A stretch of 64,000 nucleotides of DNA, taken from Hericium rajendrae. Taxonomy: Eukaryota > Basidiomycota > Agaricomycetes > Russulales > Hericiaceae. Under the pieces are notes generated by a model. It was not told the origin of the DNA. It searched no databases and saw only the letters and a program-made list of their open reading frames with translations. The stretch lies in the NCBI GenBank assembly GCA_033439255.1, contig CM065891.1, forward strand, positions 1,550,001 through 1,614,000, in the 5' to 3' direction. The translations under genes were made by a program, and so were the position numbers. Below are positions 48,679 to 62,400 of this stretch, in pieces. Positions within the stretch are counted from its first letter, which is position 1. Every line of letters begins with the position of its first letter.

Positions 48679-49720
48679 CTACGCAGAAGCGGTCGCAGCG
48701 GCAACAGCGGCAGAGTCGGTCGCAGCGACAACGGCGGCAGAGTCGGTCGCGGCAGCGACGGCGGCGGCAGAGTCGGTCGCGGCGGTAGCGGCGGCAGCAG
48801 CGGCAGAGTCGGTCGCGGCGGTAGCGGCAGCAGCAGCGGCAGAGTCGGTGGCAGCGGTAGCGGTCGCCGCGGCGGCAGCGGAATCGGTCGCCGCGGCGGT
48901 GGCAGCGGCAGCGGAATCAGTCGCAGCAACACTGGCAACGGAAGCGGAAGAGACGGCGGCAGCGGCAGCGGCGGCCTGCTTCTTCTTGGTGGTCTTGGCC
49001 TTGTTGGCCTGAGCCTTAGCCTTGTTGGCCTTAGCCTTAGCAGCCGCAGCCTGAGCACCAGTAGTGGCCTGTGAATATGAAGCAACTCCATCAGAATAAG
49101 TCCAAGGATAGAAAGGGATGGCACATACAGTAGTTTGGCTGGCGGCGGCGGCGGCGGTCACCGTCACCGTGGTCGCAGAGGCGCACACGCTCGCGGCACC
49201 GGTGGCATCGGTGGCGGCGGCGGCGGCGGCAGAGTCAGTACCTGAGCTGGCAGTACCCGTCGAGTTGGTTGCAGCGCCTGCAGCGGAGGTCGAGTTGCTC
49301 GCAGTGCCTGCAGCGGAGGTTGAATTGCTTGTAGTACCCGTAGTGGAGGTCGAGTTGCCAGCGGCACTTGCAGCGGCAGAGTTAGAGGCACCGGAACCAG
49401 CACCACCAGCGGCGCTTCCCGCGATCAGTCCCCCAATGATATTCTGAAGGAATCAAATTAGTGTTGCGTGCTGTAATAAAGGAAAGTTCTTACACCAAAG
49501 GATGTGCCTGCAGTGCCTCCTGTAGCACCCCCAGCGATAGCCGCGGGAGCAGCCGCGCCGCTGGATGCGCCGCCTTGTTGATTTCTCCGGCTCTGATTCA
49601 GACGGTGAATCGGGATAATAATGCGAAAAAATGAACTAGACGCACGAATTCCAGAGGCCTAGAGGCGGCAGTGCCGAGAAGGACGGCGGCAAAAGAAACA
49701 GCAACGGTGCGGTACAACAT
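48679..49720 (-). CDS. secreted Ala-rich repeat protein of unknown function
   Basis: Four exons (49646-49720, 49494-49592, 49129-49443, 48679-49068) join in frame to 292 residues. Residues 1-20 are a signal peptide (VAVSFAAVLLGTAAS). Next is a Gly/Ala linker (GGLIAGSAAGGAGSGASNSA), then a Ser/Thr-rich part with several N-S-T sequons, a single Cys region (SVCASATTVTVT), a lysine-rich stretch (KAKANKAKAQANKAK, TTKKKQ), and about eight copies of a unit of the form Ala-Thr-Asp-Ser-(Ala)n-Thr-Ala-Ala. The repeats should form long polyalanine helices. No domain is recognised; a cell-wall, surface or matrix role is a guess. The plus strand is open through the same region but encodes only Gly/Arg low complexity. 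Confidence 0.75.
48690..48960 (-). repeat. coding minisatellite, Ala-Thr-Asp-Ser-Ala repeats
   Basis: About eight near-identical copies of a roughly 27-39 bp unit built from GCN codons punctuated by ACCGACTC (Thr-Asp-Ser). Copy lengths vary in whole codons, as expected for a repeat under reading-frame selection. Confidence 0.75.
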
Positions 49721-51189
49721 CGTGATGGAGTTGGTAGATAAATGAAAAAGGTGGCGGGACTAAGTCAAAGGAATGCGTGGAACAACGACGAGCACAACCG
49801 AAAGTGAATAGTGCGCGGCACAAAGACGGGCGGACAAGAGTGAGAAGAAGAGCAAGAAGCTACAAGTGACGATACCTGATCGTCGGAGGGGAGGGACGAA
49901 AGAAGTGACTCGGAAGAAAGGGGAACTTTCTGGGAGATAAGGAATCCTTGCATAACTGTTGGCAGGTTATATACCTATGGCGAACCCCCTGCCTCGCAAG
50001 TATGTTATGAACCCTCATCGCGAGCCAGAACGGGGGATGATCTCGGTGGAGAGAGTGAATAAAGATAGCTCATTGGGAAATGAAGCCGGGGCCTGCCGAG
50101 TAGAAGAAACGGAGCGTTGGAAATTACTCACGAATCAAGAACGCCTGGCCATTGAAAGGGACAAAGCTGAGGCTACAACGGGAAGGGAGCGCACGTTGTG
50201 AATATTTGCGGTGCTGCGTGTTCGCAGCTGATCAAGGGGACTGACGACGAGGGCTTCTTGAAAGATCATCCCGACAGTGCGTTGCAACGCCAAACAACGC
50301 CTGACAACGCTTTTCGACTACATATTTCGAGGGGTGGAGTGAGGAGGAGCAAGAAGACCTAGGTTCGTTCTATGATATTCACGTAATCGCGAGTGTCAAT
50401 GGAATGCGGGGGAAGTTCACATTATGTTAGCAATTGGATAGCAACGTAGCGTGGTTACAGCAATGCCGAGAGCTAGAGCAAGAATCTGAGTCTGACTTCG
50501 CAGTGGGCTACTCATCTTGTTTTCTTCTCATTATCGACAGATGTTGATCTCCGCGCTGAATTCCTTCGATATCGACAGAAACATCATTAAATGAGTGCCG
50601 GGGAGAGCTAAACGAACTCACCTCGATGGAGATCCACGGGCGTCCTTCATCAGCAGTCTCCTGCGGTCTGACTCTCACCTTTAAAAAATTCGCCATGCCA
50701 ACGACTACTGTACCGTCAGCCCGTCAGCGCGCTCATGGTGACGCTGTATTTACGTGGTGCAGTGAAGAATGCTAGACCATACACTTTGCCCAGATCTTCT
50801 TGATAGAGGACACTGAATCAGACTTGTATCAGTGTCTAATCAGAGATGCCATAAACTCTTCTCCATGGGCCAGGGCGGTCAGGCCTTCAATCTCGCGTAT
50901 TAATCTGCGTCTGCCATTGCAGTTGATGGATGTCGATCCACAGTGTTCACCCGGTGCGGGAGCACGTCTTGATATCGCGATGGTGAAGAGATTGTGGCAG
51001 CAAAGCGTTTGACGCTCGGCCGAGCTCAGCCTGACTTTTTCCGCCCGTCCAAGATTGCGTGATTCTACCACCATGGCCACCAACGCTCTGTGCCTATAAG
51101 GCTTGCATTTCCACGAATATGCGTGACGCTGATTTCTATCGCTCTCTGGTCGATAACCTGAGTAGTTTGCGAGTCAAATTCAACAAAAG
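49721..51189. other. 1.5 kb mostly without genes; MET3 promoter at its end
   Basis: Apart from the weak small-gene candidate at 50508-50696, nothing is recognised. A GAGTCA (TGACTC on minus) lies at 51171-51176, close to the MET3 ATG. Confidence 0.4.
50508..50696 (-). CDS. candidate small protein, 40 aa (weak)
   Basis: A minus-strand ATG at 50696 opens MANFLKVRVRPQETADEG and continues to WISIE. A canonical 66-bp intron (50556-50621) then joins in frame to RGDQHLSIMRRKQDE and a stop, giving 40 residues. The splice signals and charged, non-repetitive composition argue mildly for a real small gene or the last exons of a longer one. No homologue is recognised and chance is possible. Confidence 0.25.
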   Translation of the reverse strand: MANFLKVRVRPQETADEGRPWISIEVSSFSSPRHSFNDVSVDIEGIQRGDQHLSIMRRKQDE

Positions 51190-53348
<2,159 letters not shown>

Positions 53349-53458
53349 ACGTTGGTCAAGACATGTTTCAAGAATATATCAAGGATCTATGGATCGGGTA
53401 GAAGTAGAAGTGTAGATTTACACATCATGTTGTGCTTGTAGGCAATATAGAAAACATC

Positions 53459-54961
53459 CTACCACCCGTGCTCGTGTCGAGGTAATTGAACAACTAGAAC
53501 ATGGCTCGCATCGTCACCTTTTAGTGGGCCCATATTCCTCCAGCAAGGCGCGCACAAAAGGCAGGGACTTTCGCCCAGCCGCACATCTCCTACGATTGAA
53601 TAGACGGCCGGTACTTTCGTGCAAGCCTTGCACGTATCGAGTGAAGGTGGGGTTATCTGCGTCGTCAGTGGATAGCCCGCCTTCGGATCGTCGTCCTGGA
53701 CTAGTCTACATTTTCGAAGTGAGTCCGAGAAAGACAAGGATGTCTGATATCATTGCCCACCGAATTTGCTCAAGTACAAGAAAATGTTCACAGTTGCCTT
53801 GATGAAGAAGCCAGTAGGGCTCGTTCAGGCGGAGGCTGAGTGATGAAAAGGCCATTTCGTGCATTGGGGACCCTTTCTTCAAATGTCGTCCATGGGAACT
53901 TAGATGAGAGATAAGTTTGCTACGATATGTGTTAGACAGAGAATTATGACGCTGGCGGATATCCGTACTCGGCATAATCCTCTTCACTCAGGCCGTCTCC
54001 GTGCAGGACATCCTCAATACAAACCACACATCCACTTGTGACTGGGGGAGCCCCATCTATAGGTGGTTTGTACCCAGCCATGTCTCCGTCTTCGATGATT
54101 TCACGTGGCAGCTCGTTGGACGGACATGGGATTGCCTCGAAGAGGTCGCCTAACGTCTGGGACGAAAGGATTGCGTGTTGTGAGAACCGCGATACGTAGT
54201 TGTGCGACCATGAGACACGATTGTGGACAGTGATCGTCAGGATAGCAGTATGAGTGGATGAAGAGCCACAGCCCAGCGATTTCTGAGGAACACTTTATCA
54301 GAAGTAGGTATACAGAACCTTGTGACACTACGCACGACTGCCGATAATGCATTCAGGTCAGATGTTTTTGGGCCTCTCATAAATGAAGCGGCATCCTGCG
54401 TAAGTCTATGTCCATCATTGGAAGAAGCATAACGAATGAATGGTGAAATCGCTCACGGCCAACTTTGGAGGCGTGATGTTGTCTAGCATTTTCTGAAATT
54501 CCAAGACCTCGGGTACCTCTTGGGTCGTGGACGGAGCTGCGTCGCGCTTACGCTTGCGCCTGTTGGACACATTCGGGTCGGCAACCTCGTAGATGGTTGC
54601 TACTGTTGTGTCGTGGAACTTCTTTGCATGTGCAGCCAAACGCGGATTCGACAGAGTCTCGCTCAAAGATGACTTGAGGTCATCGACACTATTATGTTTC
54701 GTCAGAAATTCTGCTTTTCGAAGAACTCTGAAGACAAACCTGCATTCCTCCATGATAGACAGTACGTCATCGGACAGACTCGAGGTCGATGACAGACTGC
54801 AGCTGTTGACGTCGGGGTCGGTCGAGCAATAAATTGGTAGATGAACGGTTGAATATAATAGAGAACGGTACCTACCAAGCCTCTTGTAAGAATTCACCGA
54901 CATTTATGGGTTCCGAAGGAGGACCGAAGTGGGACTCGTGAGCAGAGCTTGCTGCATTCAT
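53459..54961 (-). CDS. snRNA-activating protein complex subunit 3 (SNAP50-like)
   Basis: Minus-strand exons from 54961 down to the stop at 53459 join in one frame to roughly 360 residues. The N-terminus is variable with a basic NRRKRKRD segment. The conserved part has VSWSHNYVSRFSQHAILSSQ then TLGDLFEAIPC, CVVCIEDVLHGDGLSEEDYAD, LNEPYWLLHQGNCEH with FLVLEQIR, and the terminal zinc-ribbon-like TCKACTKVPAVY with CLLCAPCWRNMG. These match SNAPC3/SNAP50, the DNA-contacting subunit of the factor that drives snRNA gene transcription by Pol II and Pol III. Four Cys (C-x2-C and C-x2-C) probably bind zinc. The gene is divergent from the next one, 331 bp between ATGs. Confidence 0.85.
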
Positions 54962-55292
54962 TCTAGTAGCAGTGAGGTGAGTCGAAGATCCTTCCCATAG
55001 ACCACATAACTTGAGTGATGCTCGAGTACCTTATGTGCTTTCTTTTAATTAGATAAAGCCAGTAGACGGCGGAAAGGAGGAGAACGCGTCTGACAAGCTC
55101 GGACGCGACCCAAAACAAAGTCACGTTGTCGGTCGGAGCTTTCACATGACGAGGACGCGACATATCTTGTCTCTTCCCCCCACCACGCGCGAAAGCGATC
55201 TCAACGCTGACGACGGTCACACCGCATACCTGGCTATTTTTCTCATTCAGATATCACTTATACTACCATCGACGACTTCTGGCGGCTTCAAG

Positions 55293-57962
55293 ATGTCGGC
55301 GGGCAGCCCAGAGAACCAGAAATGCTACGTTGATCGCGGGGTGCAAACGGGATCGTCCGAGGCGTCCGACAGTTCATCTGCCTTAGAACTCGCGCAGGAA
55401 AACTCTCTTTCTCTCTTCGAAGGTCTTGAATCCTCTGCAATTATGGCTGAAGAGCTCTCGTATGTTTCAAGTGCATATATGCGTCTATCACCTCATAGCT
55501 CGCCGCTGTTGACGGCGACGGAGCGATCGCTCAAGCCCCAGTTGCCAATGAACAAGCCGTCTAACTCCAACCAAGAATCTGTCAGGATTGTTTCTCTTCC
55601 AGAAACCGCGCCACTTTTTTCAGGAAGAAGGGCACTCAAATCTACAGCACGAATTGTCTCAATGCCAGAACAAGGCTCGTCCAACAGCTATATGCTTGAC
55701 AACAGTGTATCGTCCTCAGACCGTGTGGACGCTTCTGTACTCACTGGGGATTCGTACACGTCTCTCGAAGACGAGAATTCTGGTATCTGTCTTTCTCGCC
55801 GTCGACAAGGCATTCCTCATACACCTTCTCCACCGTCCTCTCCAGATTCTGTCCTTATCATCGAGCACAATGGAGAGCTCTCGGAAGCATTCTTGCGTAA
55901 GAAGTGCTCTGAGACCGATGAAAGTTCCGACTCTGCGCAAGAACCGACGGGCGACGACGAGGGTACACACTCTATGAATATCTCGTTTAAAGACAATACT
56001 GATCATGGTTTATTCTTTAGGATGGATTAGCTGGGCGAAGTCTCCTCCCAGACCCATACCCGCTCTCCACGGCCCGCTTTCCTTACCATATGCCCGTTGT
56101 CCATCGTAAGTCGGTTTAAGAACGTCCAGCATACTCTGAAATTTTGACGACTTCGTATCAGCGGAGCTGAAGGGACAATCATCGAGGGACCGGGCGATCT
56201 GCCGCGCATGATCTGGGGACTGGAATCGGACGAATATGCGCTGCCCCAGTCTCAGTCTGGCTCAGAAGATGCTGGTCCTCCTCCACAGAAACTCATTTCT
56301 GTCTCCCAATCACCCGCTCAGTCCACACCACGAAAGTCGCACCAGGAGCAGCCAACGGGCTGCGTTCAGAAACCACAGCCACATTCAACTTTATCTGTGT
56401 CACGCATTCAACCTCGCGACTCCGTTGATCTTCTGAGAGAATCAGCTCAGCATGGTGATCAACATGTTACGGTCGAAGCGCGATATCCTCGTGGCCTGTT
56501 CGATGATGCCATCGTTCTTGAAAACCTCGTGCAGGACAATGGGACTGCACGAACTTTCCGGACCACTGGCAACAATCTTGTCAATTCTGTGTTGAGCGAT
56601 ACTAGCGTTCTGCGGCAGATCGACAGTGATTACGATGCTCGTCAACAATTCAATGTTGCCCGAACTCAGCCTCAACGTCGCTCTGCCAATTGATACTTTG
56701 AGGACTGGTTACGCCATAGGCGACATTCCTGCTGAACCCTTTCCGTCTTCTGGGAGAATGAGAGTCACTACTCGTCCTGCTCTAGGCTCTGCTCTACCTC
56801 AAATTCTGATAGAACCCCGTTCCCCTGAGAACGTACAGATTCCACCTCGTCGCTCTTCTGCCATGGAAATCGCACAACAGTATCGGCAGCAAATTCAAAG
56901 ACAACATGGGCATCTTCTGCCTACTCCGCCGAACTCCTCGTCTCCGCTGTGGTCTTCGGACTTTTCTCCTTACCAAGACTCTATACTGTCTCCAAATTTG
57001 ACTTCGCATGTGTCGGGACTACCTCTGTCGCTCTCCTCAAATCAGATTCTAAATTCCTTGGTTTCTTCCAGTCATCTGCGTCAACAATATCTTGACAACG
57101 TCAACGACTTTAGCTATGACTTGGGTCTTGCTCCTTCTCTGGCTCCACCGGCTCAGATTAGCTCATCCACCAGGCTTCAAGTCCCTGTCACCAATGGCTC
57201 GAATGTCTTCATTCCCCAGTCCTCAACAAGTTATGTATCTCATCGTCAACATGGATCATCTCCAGCATCCGCACCTCTTGTCTCTCCTCGGCCTCCAGCC
57301 AATACTCTGGCTACTGTGGAACGTCGCAACGTGTATCTTCAAGCCCACATTCAAGCGCCGCCTTCGCCTACTTCGCCTGAAAACTTCCGAACGCGGGGTT
57401 CCTCTCAGAATCAGCCCCGCTCGATTCCGCTCGCAAGGCTCATGCAAAGGCGACTTTCTGCAGTCCCTGAGGAAGACTCAGTCTCCCCTGCACGCGGATC
57501 TCCTGCGTCTGGTGCTGTCTCTGGGAATATTGGCTTGCAACGGACGACTTATCGCGCTTCTAACGCCGCCTCTCATTCCTATGTCGACTCCCAGATCACG
57601 TATCCTATGTCTGCCATTCAGCTTCAAGCGAAGGCTCGCGGATCCGCTAACGCTGCAAACGCTGCTGCTCAACAAGGTCTTGCAACTCAGAGCCGATTCC
57701 CTGACTACAGCTTGGGGAATTGTACATTGAGCCAGCGACTGTTGATGCGCAGGCAAGGGTACGACTGCCTTCGCCTTCTCGGAGCAGGAGCGAAAATGGC
57801 CGACGTGAGGAGGCGTCGAGATACGAGCTGGCTAGAAAGGGACGGCAAGAAAGCGAGAGGTGCGAGCAAATGGATAAGGAAGGAGCCGTTCGTGGCTCCA
57901 TGGGACGCAAAAAGATGCGTAGCAGGGCCCGCAAGCCGTTTGCGGGGGCTGCAAACCGGTGA
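55293..57962 (+). CDS. Ser/Pro/Gln-rich conserved protein of unknown function (two frame breaks)
   Basis: Exon 1 55293-55962 (from MSAGSPENQKC; an in-frame ATG at 55146 is possible), exon 2 56021-56105, exon 3 from 56162 to the stop at 57962. Most of the protein is disordered, rich in Ser, Pro and Gln, with repeated R-I-V-S-(L/M)-P-E motifs. The one ordered patch, spanning two splice sites, reads WISWAKSPPRPIPALHGPLS then LPYARCPSGAEGTIIEGPG and MIWGLE. The C-terminus is basic (RKKMRSRARKPF), perhaps a nuclear signal. The frame shifts somewhere in 56600-56700 and again near 57706-57714 (one base missing after DY; QLGELYIEPATVDAQ follows). Function unknown; a regulatory nuclear protein is a guess. 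Confidence 0.65.
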
Positions 57963-58334
57963 GACGTCAAACCTCTTCGATCGAAAAAATCCGCCGTGTT
58001 ATCTTCGCTTTCAATGGTTTCAAAGTTTGTCGCTGCCAGCTTTCTGTCTGAGGTTATTGTCGCTTTCGCTTTGCATGTATAAATATAATCGTATCGCTTT
58101 TTTCGTCGTTTGTTTCGGTAGATTGTTATCCTGTTTAGATTGTTATCCTGTTCATGTACAACGTATAGAGTTCACACTCTGGCATGCATCATAGATCTCG
58201 TTCGATTGAACTCAAAGTCTCCGTCTCGTTCTATGTTTTACATCTGTTCCATATCATGCATTGCACTGTTTTTCCTGTAGGGCACCCTGACGGTTAAATG
58301 TAAAAGATTCTCCGTTCTGATGCAAGGATTACTT
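57963..58334. other. intergenic between convergent 3' ends
   Basis: T-rich with a near-direct repeat of TTGTTATCCTGTT at about 58124-58152; probably 3' UTR and terminator sequence. No gene seen. Confidence 0.45.
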
Positions 58335-60349
58335 TCAAGGCTTGACGAAGAGGTCGGTGAACTTGTCAACAGGAAGTTTGAAAAGGGACCCAGAGTCAGA
58401 AACCGTGTCCAAGATCCTGCGGAGATCAAATCCATCAGCATTAAGTTCATAGACAAACTCATCTCCACTCACTTCTTCTGGTGCGCGGCATCGAAGTGGT
58501 GGCCGATGTGGCGCTGGAACTTGGCGAGCAAGAGCGGGGTGCCCTCGGCGCGGCGGCGCTTGTGTCCGACGGGGTACTCGACCTCGACCTCGTCGAGGAC
58601 GGTGCCGTCGTTGAGCTCGACGAGCAGTGCGTTGCCGATGGAGCGCTTCTCGGGGTCGTGGTAGTCGACGCTGAAGCGCTTGTCCTCGACGCAATACATC
58701 TTGGCGCGGAGCGCGTCGATGCGCGGGTCCGAGGCGGCCTTGTCAGTGCTGTGGGAGTCGGTTGGAATACAAAGACTTCAAAGGTTGGAGGGGACATACT
58801 AGCTCTCGGAGTTGAGCTTGCCGTAGATGAGCGGGTAGGCGACCATGTAGTTGATGGCGTGGCTAGCGGAAGCAAATGCATGAGCCTTTGGGATCTGAAA
58901 GGGCAAATCAAAGACACCTACTCGCGGTCAGCGAAGTTATCCAGCGGGCCCTGCTTGTCGATGATGCGCTTGGCGGCCTCCTGCGTGCGGATGCGCACGC
59001 TCTTGATGTCGTCGGACGTCTTGCCGAGCGCCTTGAGCTTCTCGTGCACGGTGTGCGCGGCCTCGACGGCGGTCTGGGCGTGGAACTCGGCGGGATAGGA
59101 GATCTTGAACAAAACGTTCTCCATGACGTATGAGCCGTATGGACGCTGGAACTCGAACGGCTTGCCCTGTGACAAGTAACAATTCATTCAGCGACATGTA
59201 TGCGTGCGCACGGCGACGCATACCTTGAAAGAACATCGTAGAAGCCCCATGTCTTGGCCGTAAGGACGGATGGGAGGCCCTTCTCGCCCTTCTTTACGAG
59301 CCAGGCGAGGTTGACAGCACGGGAGCAGGCATCACCGGCGGCCCAAGACTTACGCGAGCCGGTGTTAGGCGCATGGCGGTATGTCCGGAGGGACTGGCCG
59401 TCGACCCATGCCTGGGAAATCGCGTCGATGGTCTGCTCACGAGTGAAGCCACTGTTCATAGAATCCATAAACGTCAGCATATATGTGTAATTTTTGGTTT
59501 CCGAAGGACCCACAGAAGTTTAGAGACAACGGCAGTGCTCGCAACTTTGACCAGCACAACGTGGTCAAGACCGACGCGGTTGAAGGAGTTCAGGAGCGCA
59601 AGGCCGCCCTGGATCTCGTGTGCTTTGATCATCCCCTCGAGGATGTCCTTAACCGTGAGCGGCTTCCCTGTGCGCGCGAGATGGTCGGCCACGGCCAGGA
59701 TAGCGCCCAAGTTATCGGATGGGTGTCCCCCTGCGGAATAGGGATTAGACGCGAGCTCCTCCCAAAACACAAACCATGGAGCGTACACTCTGCTGCGAGG
59801 AAACAGTCATTGAAATCGAGCCAACGGATGATAGTACCAATGTTGAATGCTCCACGAATGGGGTCAAGCTGGTAGTTGGTGCCAGGGACCTTGGTTCCTA
59901 CACGGGAAACGAAGTTCAGATGATTGTGCAAAGTTCTTGTAAATGAACTCACCATTTGGAACGACAGTTCCCTCTACGACTGGACCAAGCAGGCGACGGC
60001 ACTCCTCGAACCTGAGGCCCTCGAGACCACAACCGATGGTGTCAATCAGGCACAGTCTGGCGGTCTCCCATGCAAGCTCGGAGTCGATCTTGTAGTTCAA
60101 CACGTAGTCTGCGATGTCCTGGTTGACCTGATCTGGCGCCGGACGAACGGCGGACTCTCCAAGGTCCGTCGACATGTTGCGAGAGTGTGCCGGGGCAGCC
60201 TGGGGCAAAGCAGATACAGGGGTGCGGATGAGAGGCGAAGATCTGGAGATTAACCTCGCTGATGAAGAGATAGCGGCCTTCTGAATGCGGGCTGGGCTGC
60301 CTTTAGACACGGCGCGAAGAGGGAGACGGACTGATGATGCTCGCAACAT
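58335..60349 (-). CDS. PDH1: 2-methylcitrate dehydratase (MmgE/PrpD), mitochondrial (one frame break)
   Basis: About nine exons on the minus strand. The first about 60 residues are Arg/Ser/Ala-rich with few acids, typical of a mitochondrial presequence. The PrpD fold follows with [47 protein letters not shown], the internal [47 protein letters not shown] and ending [10 protein letters not shown]. It dehydrates 2-methylcitrate in the methylcitrate cycle that removes propionyl-CoA. At the exon end near 59224-59232 one T is missing (DVL-x-K then GKPFEF), which also spoils the splice phase. The last exon (58335 up to the intron near 58400-58465) was chosen because it restores a normal C-terminus. 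Confidence 0.88.
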
Positions 60350-60811
60350 GGGGGGCGTTGTGGTCGTCGCTGAGGACGATGAGGGGTGACTTTATTTAAG
60401 CCCGTACCGGCCGGGTAATGGATGTCACTCCCCGCACGCGTTACGTATCAGTGTGGGGTATCCTTGCGCAGGACGTCAGTCGCACCAACCCTTGCTGCTC
60501 CCTGCAAAAGGTGAATGTTGAAGCGTGAATGTCTCACTTGTTCTTTGTCACTTCGGTCGTACTAAATACAGCAAAGATATAGCACAAACGCATAGACAGA
60601 GTGCATCGACATGCCCCACAATACCAGGTCAATGGTTTAACGTTTAGCGCTCAGCCTCTACACTGTTCCGAGCTGTGTTCCTTGGCGCTGGCATTGACAG
60701 GACAGACCAATCGAATCGTGCCATGGAATAGACAAAATAGTCCACCGGGCACCGGGCAACTGTAACGACCAAATGCCGAATCAAATGTGAATGGTACCAT
60801 ACATGCAACCA
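60350..60811. other. intergenic, PrpD promoter and RNase H2B 3' flank
   Basis: No gene seen. One ACGCGT occurs at about 60437. The two genes are tandem on the minus strand. Confidence 0.45.
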
Positions 60812-62179
60812 TCATTTCTTTTGGAAGAATGTCGATATCTTCGACATGCCAGACACGTTCGCTTTCTTCAACTTCTCGACGCCTTGCGAGGCTTTTATCT
60901 TCGCCTTCCTCTTCTTGCCGTCGCCGTCCGTTTTGTCGACGTTTTTCGACTTCATCACTGGTGCGGCAGCTAGTGCGGCGGCAGCTTCGTCTTGGAGCAT
61001 TTTGACATGAGCGTCAAGCGCGCTGAAACTGTCAGACATCTTCAGAATGTAACAGATAACGATGCCGGAGAGTGATGTACTCATATGTTGCAAGCAACTC
61101 CGTGAAGATGTCGCTCGGTATGTATTGTGAGATAAGGTCGCAGGCTGCTCTAAGCCGACCCTCTGAATATAAAGCATGAGATTTTCAGGTTTGAGACAAG
61201 GATAAAAACGAGCGCGTACGTTCGAGGATGTCTTCTTTGCCATCATCCATAAGACCATCCTTAGCAAGTTTCCGGATGATGGTCTTTGACTGCTCAGACA
61301 CATTCGCCTTCGCGAGCCGAGCGACTTTGGCTTTCAGATATCCCGTTACTTTCTCCTCAGAATACCGGTATACAGTTAATTCAGATGTGATTTCTGGTAA
61401 TGCCATCGGTCAGGTAAAATTGACGGGTTCCATCAGATGTCCCACCTTTCGTTTCGCAAACGCGTTTCATTGCGCTAACGATACAGTCTAGCGTAGAGAG
61501 GAAGGTGATATCTTTCTCCGAAACGGTCGACGACGGGTCGTTTGGCGGGATAGCTTCTGACTGCTGCTTGATCTTGAGGACGGCTTCCTCGAAGACATCG
61601 TCCATTGGACGGAATGAGCCCACCTGACCATCTGATTGGTCGGTGATCTAGCCAGAATAGGTAGCAAGACATACGGGTTTTGTGAGTTGTATGAGGGGTA
61701 TCATCAGGAATGCAGGGTCAACGGGTGTCATCATAAGTAGTTTTCCATCTGCAGGAAATCACATATCGAGCATTTAGAGGCTGTCGGGAAATAGCAGACG
61801 ACTCTTACCTGCCACTACTTGTCCCTCGGTGAAGAGCCATGAACGAGCATTCGGTGGTGCCACACCTTGGACTTCCAGTATACCGCATGAATCGCTTGAC
61901 GGGCCAGATGATTTATTGATCTGATACGGCAGGAAACAAGGAAGGTATGCCTATGAAATGAATCAGGGGATGATGCAAGGAACCGGCCTATCGTGGGCAC
62001 CTGTTCGCGGATGGGGCAGTCTCAAAAATGGGATGTCAGAGGTTTTTGTGACACCATCTTGGGAATCAAGCTTCATGGAAATGGTATCTAAGACATCTGT
62101 CGCGCACATTCAGACATGAATCGAAGGTTACCGTGATGTGACGCTCACCGACGGGTAAAATTCCAACATGAGTGGTCAT
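60812..62179 (-). CDS. RNH202: ribonuclease H2 subunit B (one frame break)
   Basis: About eight exons on the minus strand from MTTHVGILP at 62179. Seen in order: FLRLPHPRTG, GILEVQGVAPPNARSWLF, GKLLMMTPVDPAFLMIPLIQ, FRPMDDVFEEA, a winged-helix region (VTGYLKAKVARLAKAN and IIRKLAKDGLMDD), then a Lys-rich tail ending MSKISTFFQKK. The C-terminal I-S-T-F-F is a PIP-box-like PCNA-binding motif, as known for RNase H2B. The subunit supports RNase H2, which removes ribonucleotides and R-loops from DNA. One extra T near 61931-61942 breaks exon 3. Three MCB-like boxes lie upstream, fitting S-phase expression. Confidence 0.86.
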
Positions 62180-62317
62180 CTCAACTCGAGGAATGTATTG
62201 GGGTATAAAGGTGACTTAAGACAATTTGAGATGGCCAAAACAACGTTTGTTGGAGCATGCCAGGCGGCAAGGCAGAAAGGAGGGAAAGTTGCTGGAACTC
62301 GACACGCAGCCGAGCCG

Positions 62318-62374
62318 ACGCGTCCACAGGGACGCACGTGACAGACGCGTCATGATTTCCTGTGACAGACGCGT
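62318..62374. promoter_or_regulatory. three ACGCGT (MCB-like) boxes upstream of RNase H2B
   Basis: Perfect ACGCGT at 62318-62323, 62345-62350 and 62369-62374, with a near-match (TCGCGT) at about 62393, 140-200 bp upstream of the ATG at 62179. MBF-type factors bind this motif in yeasts and drive replication genes at G1/S. Role inferred. Confidence 0.5.
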
Positions 62375-62400
62375 CATGACGTCCTGTGACAGTCGCGTTG
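62338..62400. repeat. 24-bp tandem repeat, two full copies and a partial
   Basis: Units start at 62338, 62362 and 62386, each opening GTGACAG. The first two differ at only two or three bases and each carries one ACGCGT; the third is partial and has CGCGT only. Confidence 0.75.

Noticed and set aside
48538-49074. Plus-strand Gly/Arg/Ser-rich open frame
   Set aside because: It is the antisense of the Ala-repeat exon; GCN-rich repeats stay open on both strands. The minus strand has a signal peptide and consistent introns.
50829-51083. Minus-strand 84-codon frame and overlapping plus-strand frame upstream of MET3
   Set aside because: Overlapping in both directions with no family resemblance; probably chance in promoter sequence.
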